Source of the DNA: Fidelibacterota bacterium
GTDB taxonomy: Bacteria; Marinisomatota; Marinisomatia; Marinisomatales; UBA1611
DNA length: 12,567 bases
Direction of reading: 5' to 3'
Assembly: GCA_002722105.1 (NCBI GenBank)
Contig: PBKF01000049.1
Span: 1-12,567 of the forward strand
The notes beneath the pieces are model-generated. The model did not search any database, had not been told where the DNA came from, and saw only the letters and a list, made by a program, of their open reading frames with translations. Made by a program: the position numbers and the translations under genes. Of this stretch, positions 1-7,495 are shown in pieces (position 1 is the stretch's first letter; each line of letters opens with the position of its first letter).

Positions 1-567
1 GGCATTTTTCCGGCAAAATCAGAAAATGAAAATATCGTTCTCTATGAAGATAATATAACATTTAATTATCCACGTCAGCTTATTAATAAAGGTAAACAGC
101 CTAATTATTGTTTAGCAGATTTTATTTCTTCTGAAGGGAGCGATCACCTAGGAGTATTCACTGTAACTGCTGGACATGGATTGAAAAAACTTGTAGAAAA
201 GTATGAGTCTAATCACGATGATTATAGTTCTATTATGGTGAAATTAATAGCAGATCGCTTTGCAGAAGCAAGTGCTGAGTGGTTACATGAGAAAATTCGA
301 AAAGAATACTGGGGTTTTGCTAAGGATGAAAAGTTTTCCCATGATGAATTAATAAAAGAGAAATACATTGGCATTCGACCGGCACCGGGATACCCGGCTT
401 GTCCTGACCATACAGAAAAAGATAAAATTTGGAAACTGTTGGATGTTGAGAATATGATCGGTGTTACTCTCACAGAAACGAGAGCTATGTGGCCTACCGC
501 ATCTGTTTGCGGATGGATATTTTCCCATCCTGAATCACGTTATTTCAGCGTATTAAAAAATAAATAA
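1..567 (+). CDS. metH: Cobalamin-dependent methionine synthase, C-terminal activation domain (5' partial)
   Basis: The reading frame is open from base 1 and encodes the last 188 residues; the rest of this roughly 1200-residue enzyme lies upstream of the window. What is visible is the activation (AdoMet-binding) domain, which uses SAM and reduced flavodoxin to re-methylate cob(II)alamin when the cofactor becomes oxidised during methyl transfer from methyl-THF to homocysteine. The diagnostic motif RPAPGYPACPDHTEK begins at visible residue 126, followed by LTETRAMWPTASVCGW and FSHPESRYFSV, all close to the E. coli MetH C-terminus as I remember it. The protein stops four residues after YFSV, so it lacks the extra C-terminal tail of the E. 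coli enzyme. An ATG-less 60-codon stretch before the TTG at 181 continues the same domain, so 181 is not the start. The gene ends in tandem TAA TAA, six bases before the next gene and in the same frame. Confidence 0.96.
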   Translation, partial: GIFPAKSENENIVLYEDNITFNYPRQLINKGKQPNYCLADFISSEGSDHLGVFTVTAGHGLKKLVEKYESNHDDYSSIMVKLIADRFAEASAEWLHEKIRKEYWGFAKDEKFSHDELIKEKYIGIRPAPGYPACPDHTEKDKIWKLLDVENMIGVTLTETRAMWPTASVCGWIFSHPESRYFSVLKNK

Positions 568-573
568 TAAGAT

Positions 574-1518
574 ATGAGAATTAGAGATAAAGTTAAAAAA
601 CCGAAAAGACCTGTAGTTGCATATGAAATCCTACCACCAAGGGAAAAGGACGGCACGTTGAATTCCTATGCAGAGATTATCAGTTCATTGCTATCCCAAA
701 CTCATATAGATGCCATCAATATTCCGGAAGTTCATGATGAAAATAGTAGAGGAGATAGACCTGTCTCCAGTCAAAAACGCGGCGAGCCAAGAGAATTTGG
801 CCGAATGATGCAAGATATTGTTGGAATTGAAGCGATTGTAAATCGGGTCGTTGTTCATGAGTCACTTGAAATTCAATTAAAATGGATGGAACAAACTAAT
901 AAGGAATTTGAGATAGAAAATATGATTATTGTTGGCGGTGAATCTAGTTCGATTAAATACCCTGGACCGTCTGTAAACGAAATGCTAAGTGCTATTTCAA
1001 GTGATTTTAATTCAAATGGTGGTGATATATTCTGTGGAGGTATTGCTATTCCAAGTCGGGTTAAAGAATCGATGAATTTGATCAAAAAAACAAATCATGG
1101 ATCAGAGTTTTTTACTACCCAGGTCTTATATGACTCTGCCAAGGTCATAAAAATGATAGATTTTTACCAAAAACAATGTGATGAATCAAAAACATTTCCA
1201 AGAAGGATTTTACTAAGTTTTGCCCCAGTTTCATCGCAAAAAAATATTGATTTTTTAAAATGGTTGGGCGTGGAAATCCCTGATGAAACAGAGCGATATC
1301 TACAGGGTAGACCTGGATCAATGACTGAAAGATCTCTAGATGTAGCCATTGAAGTGCTAAATGACACTCTTAATTTTATTTCTGCGAATGATTTAAAGGT
1401 GCCTATAGGGTTGAATGTAGAACACATTATGTCGTATAACTTTCAATCTTCCGTTGAAATGTTACAAGAATTAGCAAGGATCTACAGAGAATTTTGTATA
1501 AAAACAAAGCAGTATTAG
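574..1518 (+). CDS. Divergent methylenetetrahydrofolate reductase-like protein
   Basis: This 314-residue protein matches the length and motif order of the MetF/MTHFR flavoprotein TIM barrel, but with strong divergence. AYEILPPRE (Glu18) corresponds to the FEFFPP strand carrying the catalytic glutamate. TTQVLYD (Gln183) corresponds to TQFFFD, which binds the folate. FAPVSSQKNIDFLKWLGVEIP corresponds to the PVSNFKQ segment, and GLNVEHI near residue 280 to the YTLNRAE segment. The LRGD motif of E. coli MetF, whose Asp contacts flavin and folate, is replaced by VGGESS (residues 120-125). The likely role is making 5-methyl-THF for the adjacent MetH, or another one-carbon folate reaction. It lies 6 bp after metH in the same frame, with no Shine-Dalgarno before the ATG, which suggests translational coupling. 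The family is well supported; the exact substrate and electron donor are not, so I give no symbol. Confidence 0.8.
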   Translation: MRIRDKVKKPKRPVVAYEILPPREKDGTLNSYAEIISSLLSQTHIDAINIPEVHDENSRGDRPVSSQKRGEPREFGRMMQDIVGIEAIVNRVVVHESLEIQLKWMEQTNKEFEIENMIIVGGESSSIKYPGPSVNEMLSAISSDFNSNGGDIFCGGIAIPSRVKESMNLIKKTNHGSEFFTTQVLYDSAKVIKMIDFYQKQCDESKTFPRRILLSFAPVSSQKNIDFLKWLGVEIPDETERYLQGRPGSMTERSLDVAIEVLNDTLNFISANDLKVPIGLNVEHIMSYNFQSSVEMLQELARIYREFCIKTKQY

Positions 1519-1527
1519 TGAATGAAT

Positions 1528-1560
1528 AATAGTAATTTTCTGGTCAATTCTATTTTTTTT
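1528..1560 (+). terminator. Possible weak attenuator hairpin with U-run before metK
   Basis: In the 76-bp gap between the reductase-like gene and metK, AATAG (1528-1532) and CTATT (1550-1554) pair, followed inside by AATT (1534-1537) with AATT (1546-1549). T1533 is a bulge and the loop is 8 nt. Six T residues (1555-1560) follow directly. The layout is that of an intrinsic terminator, but only one pair is G-C, so the stem is weak. It could act as a partial terminator or an RNA-processing site, or be a chance feature of AT-rich DNA. Confidence 0.3.
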
Positions 1561-1583
1561 ATCACCAAACCATTAACAATTAA

Positions 1584-1589
1584 AGGAAG
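1584..1589 (+). promoter_or_regulatory. Ribosome binding site of metK
   Basis: AGGAAG lies 5 bases before the TTG at 1595 and supports that TTG as the start codon. No ATG in this frame lies near the conserved N-terminus, and translation from the TTG gives the expected MetK beginning. Confidence 0.8.
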
Positions 1590-1594
1590 TTCAA

Positions 1595-2770
1595 TTGAGT
1601 CAATTTTTATTTACGTCCGAATCCGTCACTGAAGGACATCCTGACAAAGCCTGCGATGCAATATCAGATGCTATTCTAGATGATATTTTAGCAAAGGATC
1701 CTAATGCACATGTAGCGTGTGAAACTTTGGCGACAAAAGGAGTCATAGTAGTATCTGGAGAAGTCAGAACTGAAGGTGTTACAGAAGTAGAAAAAGTTGT
1801 AAAAAATACAATTTGTGATATTGGTTACCATGAAGGTAACAGCGGAGTAGACCCTGAGAAAGTAAAAGTGATATCCATGCTCCACGAACAAAGCCCTGAA
1901 ATTGCCCAGGGAGTTGACTCTGAAAATTTATCAGAACAGGGTGCAGGGGATCAGGGATTGATGTTTGGGTATGCCTGTACAGAAACACCAGAATTGATGC
2001 CCTTGCCGATTCAAATCGCTCATCGATTAACCGAAAGGTTAACTAAACTTCGAAAAAGTATGACTATTCCTTGGCTTCGACCAGATGGTAAATCTCAGGT
2101 CTCAGTTAATTATAAGAATGGTACCCCTGTTTCCATTGAAAATGTTGTCATCGCAACACAGCATGATGACATGATTAATGAATATGGTTCAGAAGAAAAA
2201 GAACTTAAATTTGTAGAGAATGAGGTATCCAAACATATCATTATGCCAGTCCTGGATGCTTATGGATATCCATATTCGGAAGATTTTATTGTAAATGGCA
2301 CCGGAAGATTTGTCTATGGTGGGCCGTCTGCTGACACAGGACTTACTGGTAGGAAAATCATTGTAGACACTTATGGTGGTTATGCACCCCATGGTGGTGG
2401 TGCTTTTTCAGGTAAAGATCCATCTAAAGTAGATAGAAGTGCAACCTATATGGCACGCTATATAGCAAAAAATATAGTAGCTGCAGAATTAGCTGAACGA
2501 TGTGAAATACAATTATCATACAGTATTGGTGTAGCAGAACCAACATCATTTTATGTAAAAACTTTTGGTACAGGGAAAAAGAATGATGAAGAACTTACTG
2601 GACTTGCACGGGAAGTATTTCCGCTACGTCCAGGTGAAATAGTTGCTCATTTAGATTTGAAAAAGCCAAGGTACAGACAAACTGCTGCCTATGGTCACTT
2701 TGGCCGCGAATTAGATGATTTCACCTGGGAAAAAACTGACCTTGCCGATACACTTCGGTCCAAATTATAG
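1595..2770 (+). CDS. metK: S-adenosylmethionine synthetase
   Basis: MetK joins methionine and ATP to make SAM, releasing phosphate and diphosphate; it is a cytoplasmic homotetramer in known bacteria. The 391-residue length is standard. The N-terminal motif [16 protein letters not shown] carries His15 and Asp17. Signature 1, [15 protein letters not shown], starts at residue 116. Signature 2, the phosphate-binding loop [16 protein letters not shown], starts at residue 267 and includes Lys274. The C-terminus has the expected YGHFGR segment. All key elements seem intact. The start is TTG, supported by a good Shine-Dalgarno at 1584-1589. The gene sits between the methyl-folate/methionine genes and ahcY, 8 bp upstream of ahcY, so it belongs to the methyl-cycle operon. 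The 76-bp upstream gap could hold a local promoter or attenuator. Confidence 0.98.
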   Translation: MSQFLFTSESVTEGHPDKACDAISDAILDDILAKDPNAHVACETLATKGVIVVSGEVRTEGVTEVEKVVKNTICDIGYHEGNSGVDPEKVKVISMLHEQSPEIAQGVDSENLSEQGAGDQGLMFGYACTETPELMPLPIQIAHRLTERLTKLRKSMTIPWLRPDGKSQVSVNYKNGTPVSIENVVIATQHDDMINEYGSEEKELKFVENEVSKHIIMPVLDAYGYPYSEDFIVNGTGRFVYGGPSADTGLTGRKIIVDTYGGYAPHGGGAFSGKDPSKVDRSATYMARYIAKNIVAAELAERCEIQLSYSIGVAEPTSFYVKTFGTGKKNDEELTGLAREVFPLRPGEIVAHLDLKKPRYRQTAAYGHFGRELDDFTWEKTDLADTLRSKL

Positions 2771-2778
2771 AGGAAAAT

Positions 2779-4221
2779 ATGGAGCAAACTTTAACACAAC
2801 CTATCGTAGAATCTTTGCCATATAGGGTGAAGGATATAAATCTTGCTGAGGATGGAAGGAAGGCTATAGATATTGCAGAAAAAGAAATGCCCGGTTTAAT
2901 GGCCACACGTACGAAATATGGAACAGAAAAACCATTAGCAGGGAAAAAGATAACAGGCTCTTTACATATGACTGTAGAAACAGCAGTCTTAATTGAATCC
3001 CTTGTTGAACTTGGTGCGGATGTTCGTTGGGCAAGCTGTAATATATTTTCAACTCAAGATCATGCAGCTGCTGTTATTGCAAAAGCAGGGGTACCTGTTT
3101 TTGCCTGGAAAGGAGAGACATTAGAAGAATATTGGTGGTGCACATTGCAGGCACTCACCTTTCCTGACGGTTTAGGGCCGGATTTAATTGTTGATGATGG
3201 TGGTGATGCAACATTATTAATTCATAAAGGTTTTGAACTGGAGAATTATTACACTAAATATAATGATACCCCTGAAATCACCACAGAAATTGAAGAAGAG
3301 CAAATTATAGAGAAATTACTTCGTGAAGTTTTAGAAAAGGATCCATGCCATTGGCATAATGTAGCAAAAAATATTATAGGTGTATCGGAAGAGACAACTA
3401 CCGGTGTACATCGTTTGATCCAAATGGAAAAAGATGGACACTTGCTCTTTCCAGCCTATAATGTAAATGATTCTGTCACTAAATCCAAATTCGATAATAT
3501 TTATGGTTGTCGTGAATCTTTAGCTGATGGGTTAAAAAGAGCTTTAGATGTGATGGTAGCAGGAAAAACAATTGTTGTATGTGGTTATGGTGATGTTGGC
3601 CGTGGCTGTGCCCAATCCATGCGTGGTTATGGTGCCAGAGTCCTAGTTACTGAAATCGACCCAATCTGTGCTTTGCAGGCGTCCATGGAAGGATTTGAAG
3701 TTACTACTGTAGAAAAAGCCTTAGATAAAGGTCATATTTTTGTTACAACTACTGGCAATAAGGATGTAATCACTAAAGAACATATGTTGGAAATGAAAGA
3801 CCAGGCCATTGTATGTAATATCGGTCATTTTGATAATGAAATTCAGGTAAATGCATTAAACCATGACCATGATATAGATCGTGAAGTTATAAAACCACAG
3901 GTAGATCGATACACATTTAAAAATGGTCGACAAATTTTTATTCTGGCTGAAGGCCGGCTTGTTAATTTGGGTTGCGCTACAGGTCATCCAAGTTTTGTTA
4001 TGTCCAATTCGTTTACAAATCAGGTATTAGCTCAAATTGCACTTGCAAAAGATCAGCCTGAGATAGGTGTTTATATGCTTCCAAAAGAATTGGATGAAGA
4101 AGTTGCACGCCTTCATTTAGACCATTTAGGTGCTGAATTAACTGAGTTAACTGATGAACAGGCAGACTATATTGGAGTCCCAAAAGATGGTCCATATAAG
4201 CCAGATCATTATCGATATTAA
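2779..4221 (+). CDS. ahcY: S-adenosylhomocysteine hydrolase
   Basis: AhcY (SahH) reversibly splits SAH into homocysteine and adenosine with tightly bound NAD, removing the product inhibitor of SAM-dependent methyltransferases and returning homocysteine to MetH. Conserved features are [16 protein letters not shown] from residue 60 (substrate domain), [13 protein letters not shown], the NAD-binding loop [20 protein letters not shown] from residue 266, [10 protein letters not shown], and the C-terminal PDHYRY that reaches the neighbouring subunit's NAD in known structures. At 480 residues it is a long-form enzyme, with the extra helical segment (about residues 155-200) found in many bacterial SahH proteins. 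AGAGGA (2769-2774) precedes the ATG, overlapping the end of metK. Its presence implies SAH recycling by the one-step SahH route rather than needing Pfs/LuxS. A terminator follows 25 bp after the stop. Confidence 0.98.
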   Translation: MEQTLTQPIVESLPYRVKDINLAEDGRKAIDIAEKEMPGLMATRTKYGTEKPLAGKKITGSLHMTVETAVLIESLVELGADVRWASCNIFSTQDHAAAVIAKAGVPVFAWKGETLEEYWWCTLQALTFPDGLGPDLIVDDGGDATLLIHKGFELENYYTKYNDTPEITTEIEEEQIIEKLLREVLEKDPCHWHNVAKNIIGVSEETTTGVHRLIQMEKDGHLLFPAYNVNDSVTKSKFDNIYGCRESLADGLKRALDVMVAGKTIVVCGYGDVGRGCAQSMRGYGARVLVTEIDPICALQASMEGFEVTTVEKALDKGHIFVTTTGNKDVITKEHMLEMKDQAIVCNIGHFDNEIQVNALNHDHDIDREVIKPQVDRYTFKNGRQIFILAEGRLVNLGCATGHPSFVMSNSFTNQVLAQIALAKDQPEIGVYMLPKELDEEVARLHLDHLGAELTELTDEQADYIGVPKDGPYKPDHYRY

Positions 4222-4246
4222 TATAAATTCAATAAAATCAATTATT

Positions 4247-4280
4247 AACCCCGCAATTTATTGTGGGGTTTTTTGTTTTT
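4247..4280 (+). terminator. Strong rho-independent terminator of the methyl-cycle operon
   Basis: A 10-bp stem (4247-4256 with 4261-4270) closes on a TTTA tetraloop. It has five G-C pairs, one G-U wobble and A-T pairs at the ends. It runs into a T tract of six T, one G and five T. It lies 25 bases after the ahcY stop and ends the metH-ahcY transcript. Confidence 0.93.
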
Positions 4281-4286
4281 GTTTCT

Positions 4287-4339
4287 CTCGAAATTATTCT
4301 ACAAATTCGAGTGCGGAAGTCCAATAATATTGGCATAAA
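4287..4339 (+). promoter_or_regulatory. Leader of the lipoprotein gene with a near-perfect palindrome
   Basis: Between the terminator and the next start codon there are two inverted repeats. The first is CTCGAA (4287-4292) with TTCGAG (4306-4311), spaced by 13 bases. The second is CCAATAATATTGG (4321-4333), which has 6-bp arms around one central base and ends six bases before the ATG. The second occupies the place of a Shine-Dalgarno, which is otherwise absent. It may be an operator or a small translation-controlling hairpin; TAATAT inside it also resembles a -10 box, but I see no matching -35. A promoter must lie hereabouts because of the strong terminator just upstream, but I cannot place it. 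Confidence 0.4.
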
Positions 4340-7300
4340 ATGAAGGTAAATCCGAAACAATCCATATCTCGTTGGAAAACGGGATTTTTCCACGTATTTC
4401 TGACCATCTTTTTAATGGTAACAGTGGCGTGTGATTTTGATATTCCTGAAAAATTTGAAATGCCAACCTGGTATTTTGATCTCAAAATCCCCCTTGTGCA
4501 GACAAAATACCAGATGACCGATATTTCTAATGATACTGCGGGTATTTTTCTTACCGATGATTCACTTGGGTTCGAGATCATACAAGAAGGTGAAATGCCG
4601 GCAACAGAACTTCCTGCTTTACCACCTATTCCATTAGATCTAAATGAAGAAATTGCATCTCCAGAAATTCCAGGTATAGAAGTCGATATTGAATTACCTG
4701 TATTAGCAATTAAAGAAAAAATCAATGTTGTTGCCTATGATGTTTCCATCTATCAGGATACTGCCAAGCTATGTGAATGGATTACAGCCTATGATACTAC
4801 AGTTTTTCCTCCAGAACCTTTTGATACACTCATATGTTTAATAGATAGTACCACAGGTGATACTATCGGCAAACCATTTTCCTTCCCCACAGACTCTGTC
4901 AGGCATATGACTGCCGAGAACTATAACACATTTGTTGTGGCTCTTTTTGATTCCGTAATGGGTTTATTGTCTACAGTACTCGATACAACAATTAATCTTG
5001 GACTTTCATCACTTCCACTCCCCGCAGATCCGCCAATTATTTCTAGTGTAGACAGATTATTAATTGGCGGGGATGAGACGAATAGTCTTTACAGTACACG
5101 ATTTAAAAATAATACTGTGACAAACCTGGAAAATGTTTATTCATTTATGGTAACCGGAGACAGAGAATTAGATATTGGTTCATACGGTGATCCCAATCGA
5201 AGGGACAGCCTGGCATCTCACAATGAAATGCCTAATATAGCATACGGTGAAGAATATGATGCTACTACACCACTTGCAGGTGCTGGTTTGAGAAGCTTTT
5301 TGAAATTGGCAACCAATATGTCAATGGCACCAGCCACTGATATTGTAACCATTCCACCAGGGTCCTTATATGTTGATTTTAAATTAGCCTTTCAAATGTC
5401 AACTATTGACAGTATGGAAGTGACAACCAATCAGTATTCCTTATCAGACGGCTTGGAAATACCAGCAATGGAATTACCCGAGATGGATATGTCAGAATCT
5501 GGAATCAGCAAAATGGAAATATATCGAAATATCCTGAAATCAAATGCACCACAAAGTGAGAATAGATTTATTATCAGTGATTTGCAAAGTTCATTTCCGT
5601 TCCCATTAGATTTTGTGTTACAGTTTAAAAACTTTATTGATCCAACCGGAAGCGATTCTGTCTATGTGAAGAGAACCCTAACGAATCGCGATAGCCCTTA
5701 TACAAAAATTACTGATATGAGAGGATGGTATCTTCAAAGCACAGAGCGGGATAATAATGGAGATGGATGGCCGGACAGTGCATTTAATAGTTTTGATTTT
5801 GTATTAGATATCGCCGTTCCAGAAACAACTACAACAATACCACTGGATGGCTCTCCATTGGGCAGTTTTGCAATGAGAATGGTACTTGACCAATTGTCTT
5901 TTGAGTCGATTGGTGCAAATTTGTATATGGAGATGCCTGCTGAACCCACTCAGCAAGAATTTCCTCCAGGTCTCAGCGGTGCTATTCCCACTGAAGCGTT
6001 AATTGAACTCATCTTCAAAAATCAGATCAGATTGCCAATAGAAATGAATATGGAATTCAAGGGGACGAATTCACTGGGTGAAATTGTTTATATGCCTGTG
6101 ATTGTTGATACAATCGGGTTTCCTTTAACCAGTGCTTCTACAGATACAGCTATGACGATTATTGGATTAAGTAAACTGGGGACATCTATCACAATTTATG
6201 AATCCGTGGATGACAGTTTGCCTTCATTTCAGAAAATTAATACCCCTTGTGATACTTGTGCATCTATCATTGATCTTCTTGCTTCAAATCCAGTTGAATT
6301 GGTTATAACACCTGAAGTGAAAGTCGATGGTCGTGGGTCCATTGAATCCGGGAAGGCAATTCGAGGGGGATTCCGAGTGACAATTCCATTTGTCTTACAA
6401 TTAGAGCCTATGACTTTTATGGGTGGAACAGCCACTGCCATAGAAGAATTTGACCATGACACTCGTTATAAGATTCGAAATAGTCTGTTAGAAACAGAAC
6501 TTGTATCCAATATCACCAACGCTTTGCCATTTGGAGCAGAAGTTTCTATTTTGTTAAGTAACGACTCTCTTTTCCCAACAGATACATCGTGGAAACAACT
6601 TGGCATTTTTCGAGATTCCTTGGCATCCAGAGGCATCCTTCAACAGACAGACAGTCTTTATATTATTCGAAAATGTGAAGACATTTCACCAGATAGCGGA
6701 AGAGTATACATTTTTAATGTACTCACAGACTACTCAGAGTGTTTTGATGGACTACCTTATATTGTGAAATATAATGCATCAGGTACAGATACAATTATTT
6801 CATATGTAGATACTTTATTTAAATTTATGTTACCGGATCCCGAAGCATATTATAGTGCTGACGATACAACTGGCTATCCAGAAGGCATGGTTGCAGTTCC
6901 AGGCTCTGGAGTATATGCTAGTACCATTGATACATCCCAAATATATTTATTAACTGATTACGGTAATCACTATACGATGCCAAGGTTCTATCTGCCTGGC
7001 ACTGATTCTAGAGGCGTATTTTTATCGGTGGAAGATTATTTAGAAATCAGTTCTTTTATAACATTCCGACTTAGTAGTTCCGGTGCATTTGGCGGAGTCA
7101 ACCCAGAATTAATTATCACTTATCCTAATGGCGGCCAAACACTATATACGGACCAGACATATGAAATCCTATGGGCAATTGGCGGATCCAGCAGTGAAAA
7201 AGTTGACCTGTATTATTCGATTGCAGGTGACTCCGCTACATACAAGTCAGCAAATTGTTTATTAACAGATAATTGGACTTCAATTGCATTAGATCTAGAT

Positions 7301-7495
7301 AATTTGGGATCTTACTCCTGGGATTTATCTACTACTGGCCTTGCTGAAACAGATTCTTTACGTTTAAAAATTGTTACATCTAATGGAAGTGCTTGTGATT
7401 TAAATGGTCACTATATAAAAATTAGAAATTCAACTCAATCAAACCGTTTCATGAGATCAAAGAATCGAAAACTTGGTTTAAGGTTAAATAGATGA
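4340..7495 (+). CDS. Large lipoprotein with C-terminal KRE9/KNH-like domain, function unknown
   Basis: I do not recognise the main body of this 1051-residue protein. The N-terminus has a basic stretch, a hydrophobic core (residues 15-29) and a lipobox-like TVAC with Cys31, so it is probably a lipoprotein. After it comes an acidic, proline-rich region with the pattern PTWYFDLKIPL at residues 42-52. The body is rich in beta-strand-like segments, and a pattern Pro-(L/I/F)-x-hydrophobic-x-(L/M) recurs at P422, P566 and P683. A DNNGDGWPD motif (residues 471-479) resembles a calcium-binding DxNxDGxxD loop. Residues 921 to about 1035 resemble the KRE9/KNH-like Ig-fold domain, with YPNGGQTLY and EILW followed by YSIAGDS and GSYSWDLS. 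The last 17 residues are strongly basic. The stop overlaps the next gene's ATG by four bases, so the pair is translationally coupled. Surface or outer-membrane location is inferred. No Shine-Dalgarno is visible. Confidence 0.72.
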   Translation: MKVNPKQSISRWKTGFFHVFLTIFLMVTVACDFDIPEKFEMPTWYFDLKIPLVQTKYQMTDISNDTAGIFLTDDSLGFEIIQEGEMPATELPALPPIPLDLNEEIASPEIPGIEVDIELPVLAIKEKINVVAYDVSIYQDTAKLCEWITAYDTTVFPPEPFDTLICLIDSTTGDTIGKPFSFPTDSVRHMTAENYNTFVVALFDSVMGLLSTVLDTTINLGLSSLPLPADPPIISSVDRLLIGGDETNSLYSTRFKNNTVTNLENVYSFMVTGDRELDIGSYGDPNRRDSLASHNEMPNIAYGEEYDATTPLAGAGLRSFLKLATNMSMAPATDIVTIPPGSLYVDFKLAFQMSTIDSMEVTTNQYSLSDGLEIPAMELPEMDMSESGISKMEIYRNILKSNAPQSENRFIISDLQSSFPFPLDFVLQFKNFIDPTGSDSVYVKRTLTNRDSPYTKITDMRGWYLQSTERDNNGDGWPDSAFNSFDFVLDIAVPETTTTIPLDGSPLGSFAMRMVLDQLSFESIGANLYMEMPAEPTQQEFPPGLSGAIPTEALIELIFKNQIRLPIEMNMEFKGTNSLGEIVYMPVIVDTIGFPLTSASTDTAMTIIGLSKLGTSITIYESVDDSLPSFQKINTPCDTCASIIDLLASNPVELVITPEVKVDGRGSIESGKAIRGGFRVTIPFVLQLEPMTFMGGTATAIEEFDHDTRYKIRNSLLETELVSNITNALPFGAEVSILLSNDSLFPTDTSWKQLGIFRDSLASRGILQQTDSLYIIRKCEDISPDSGRVYIFNVLTDYSECFDGLPYIVKYNASGTDTIISYVDTLFKFMLPDPEAYYSADDTTGYPEGMVAVPGSGVYASTIDTSQIYLLTDYGNHYTMPRFYLPGTDSRGVFLSVEDYLEISSFITFRLSSSGAFGGVNPELIITYPNGGQTLYTDQTYEILWAIGGSSSEKVDLYYSIAGDSATYKSANCLLTDNWTSIALDLDNLGSYSWDLSTTGLAETDSLRLKIVTSNGSACDLNGHYIKIRNSTQSNRFMRSKNRKLGLRLNR

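Noticed and set aside
1519..1594. A SAM riboswitch before metK
   Set aside because: The gap is only 76 bases and too AT-rich for the paired elements of the SAM-I or SAM-IV classes; I found no pseudoknot-like complementarity of the SAM-II kind either. Only the weak hairpin was kept.
4287..4311. CTCGAA/TTCGAG inverted repeat as a second terminator
   Set aside because: The 6-bp arms enclose 13 bases and no T tract follows, so it is not terminator-like; it is mentioned only as part of the leader.
4294..4725. A 143-codon minus-strand reading frame covering the lipoprotein leader and start
   Set aside because: It lies antisense to the signal peptide and N-terminal region of a well-supported gene, shows no recognisable domain, and has serine/isoleucine-rich content typical of an antisense shadow.
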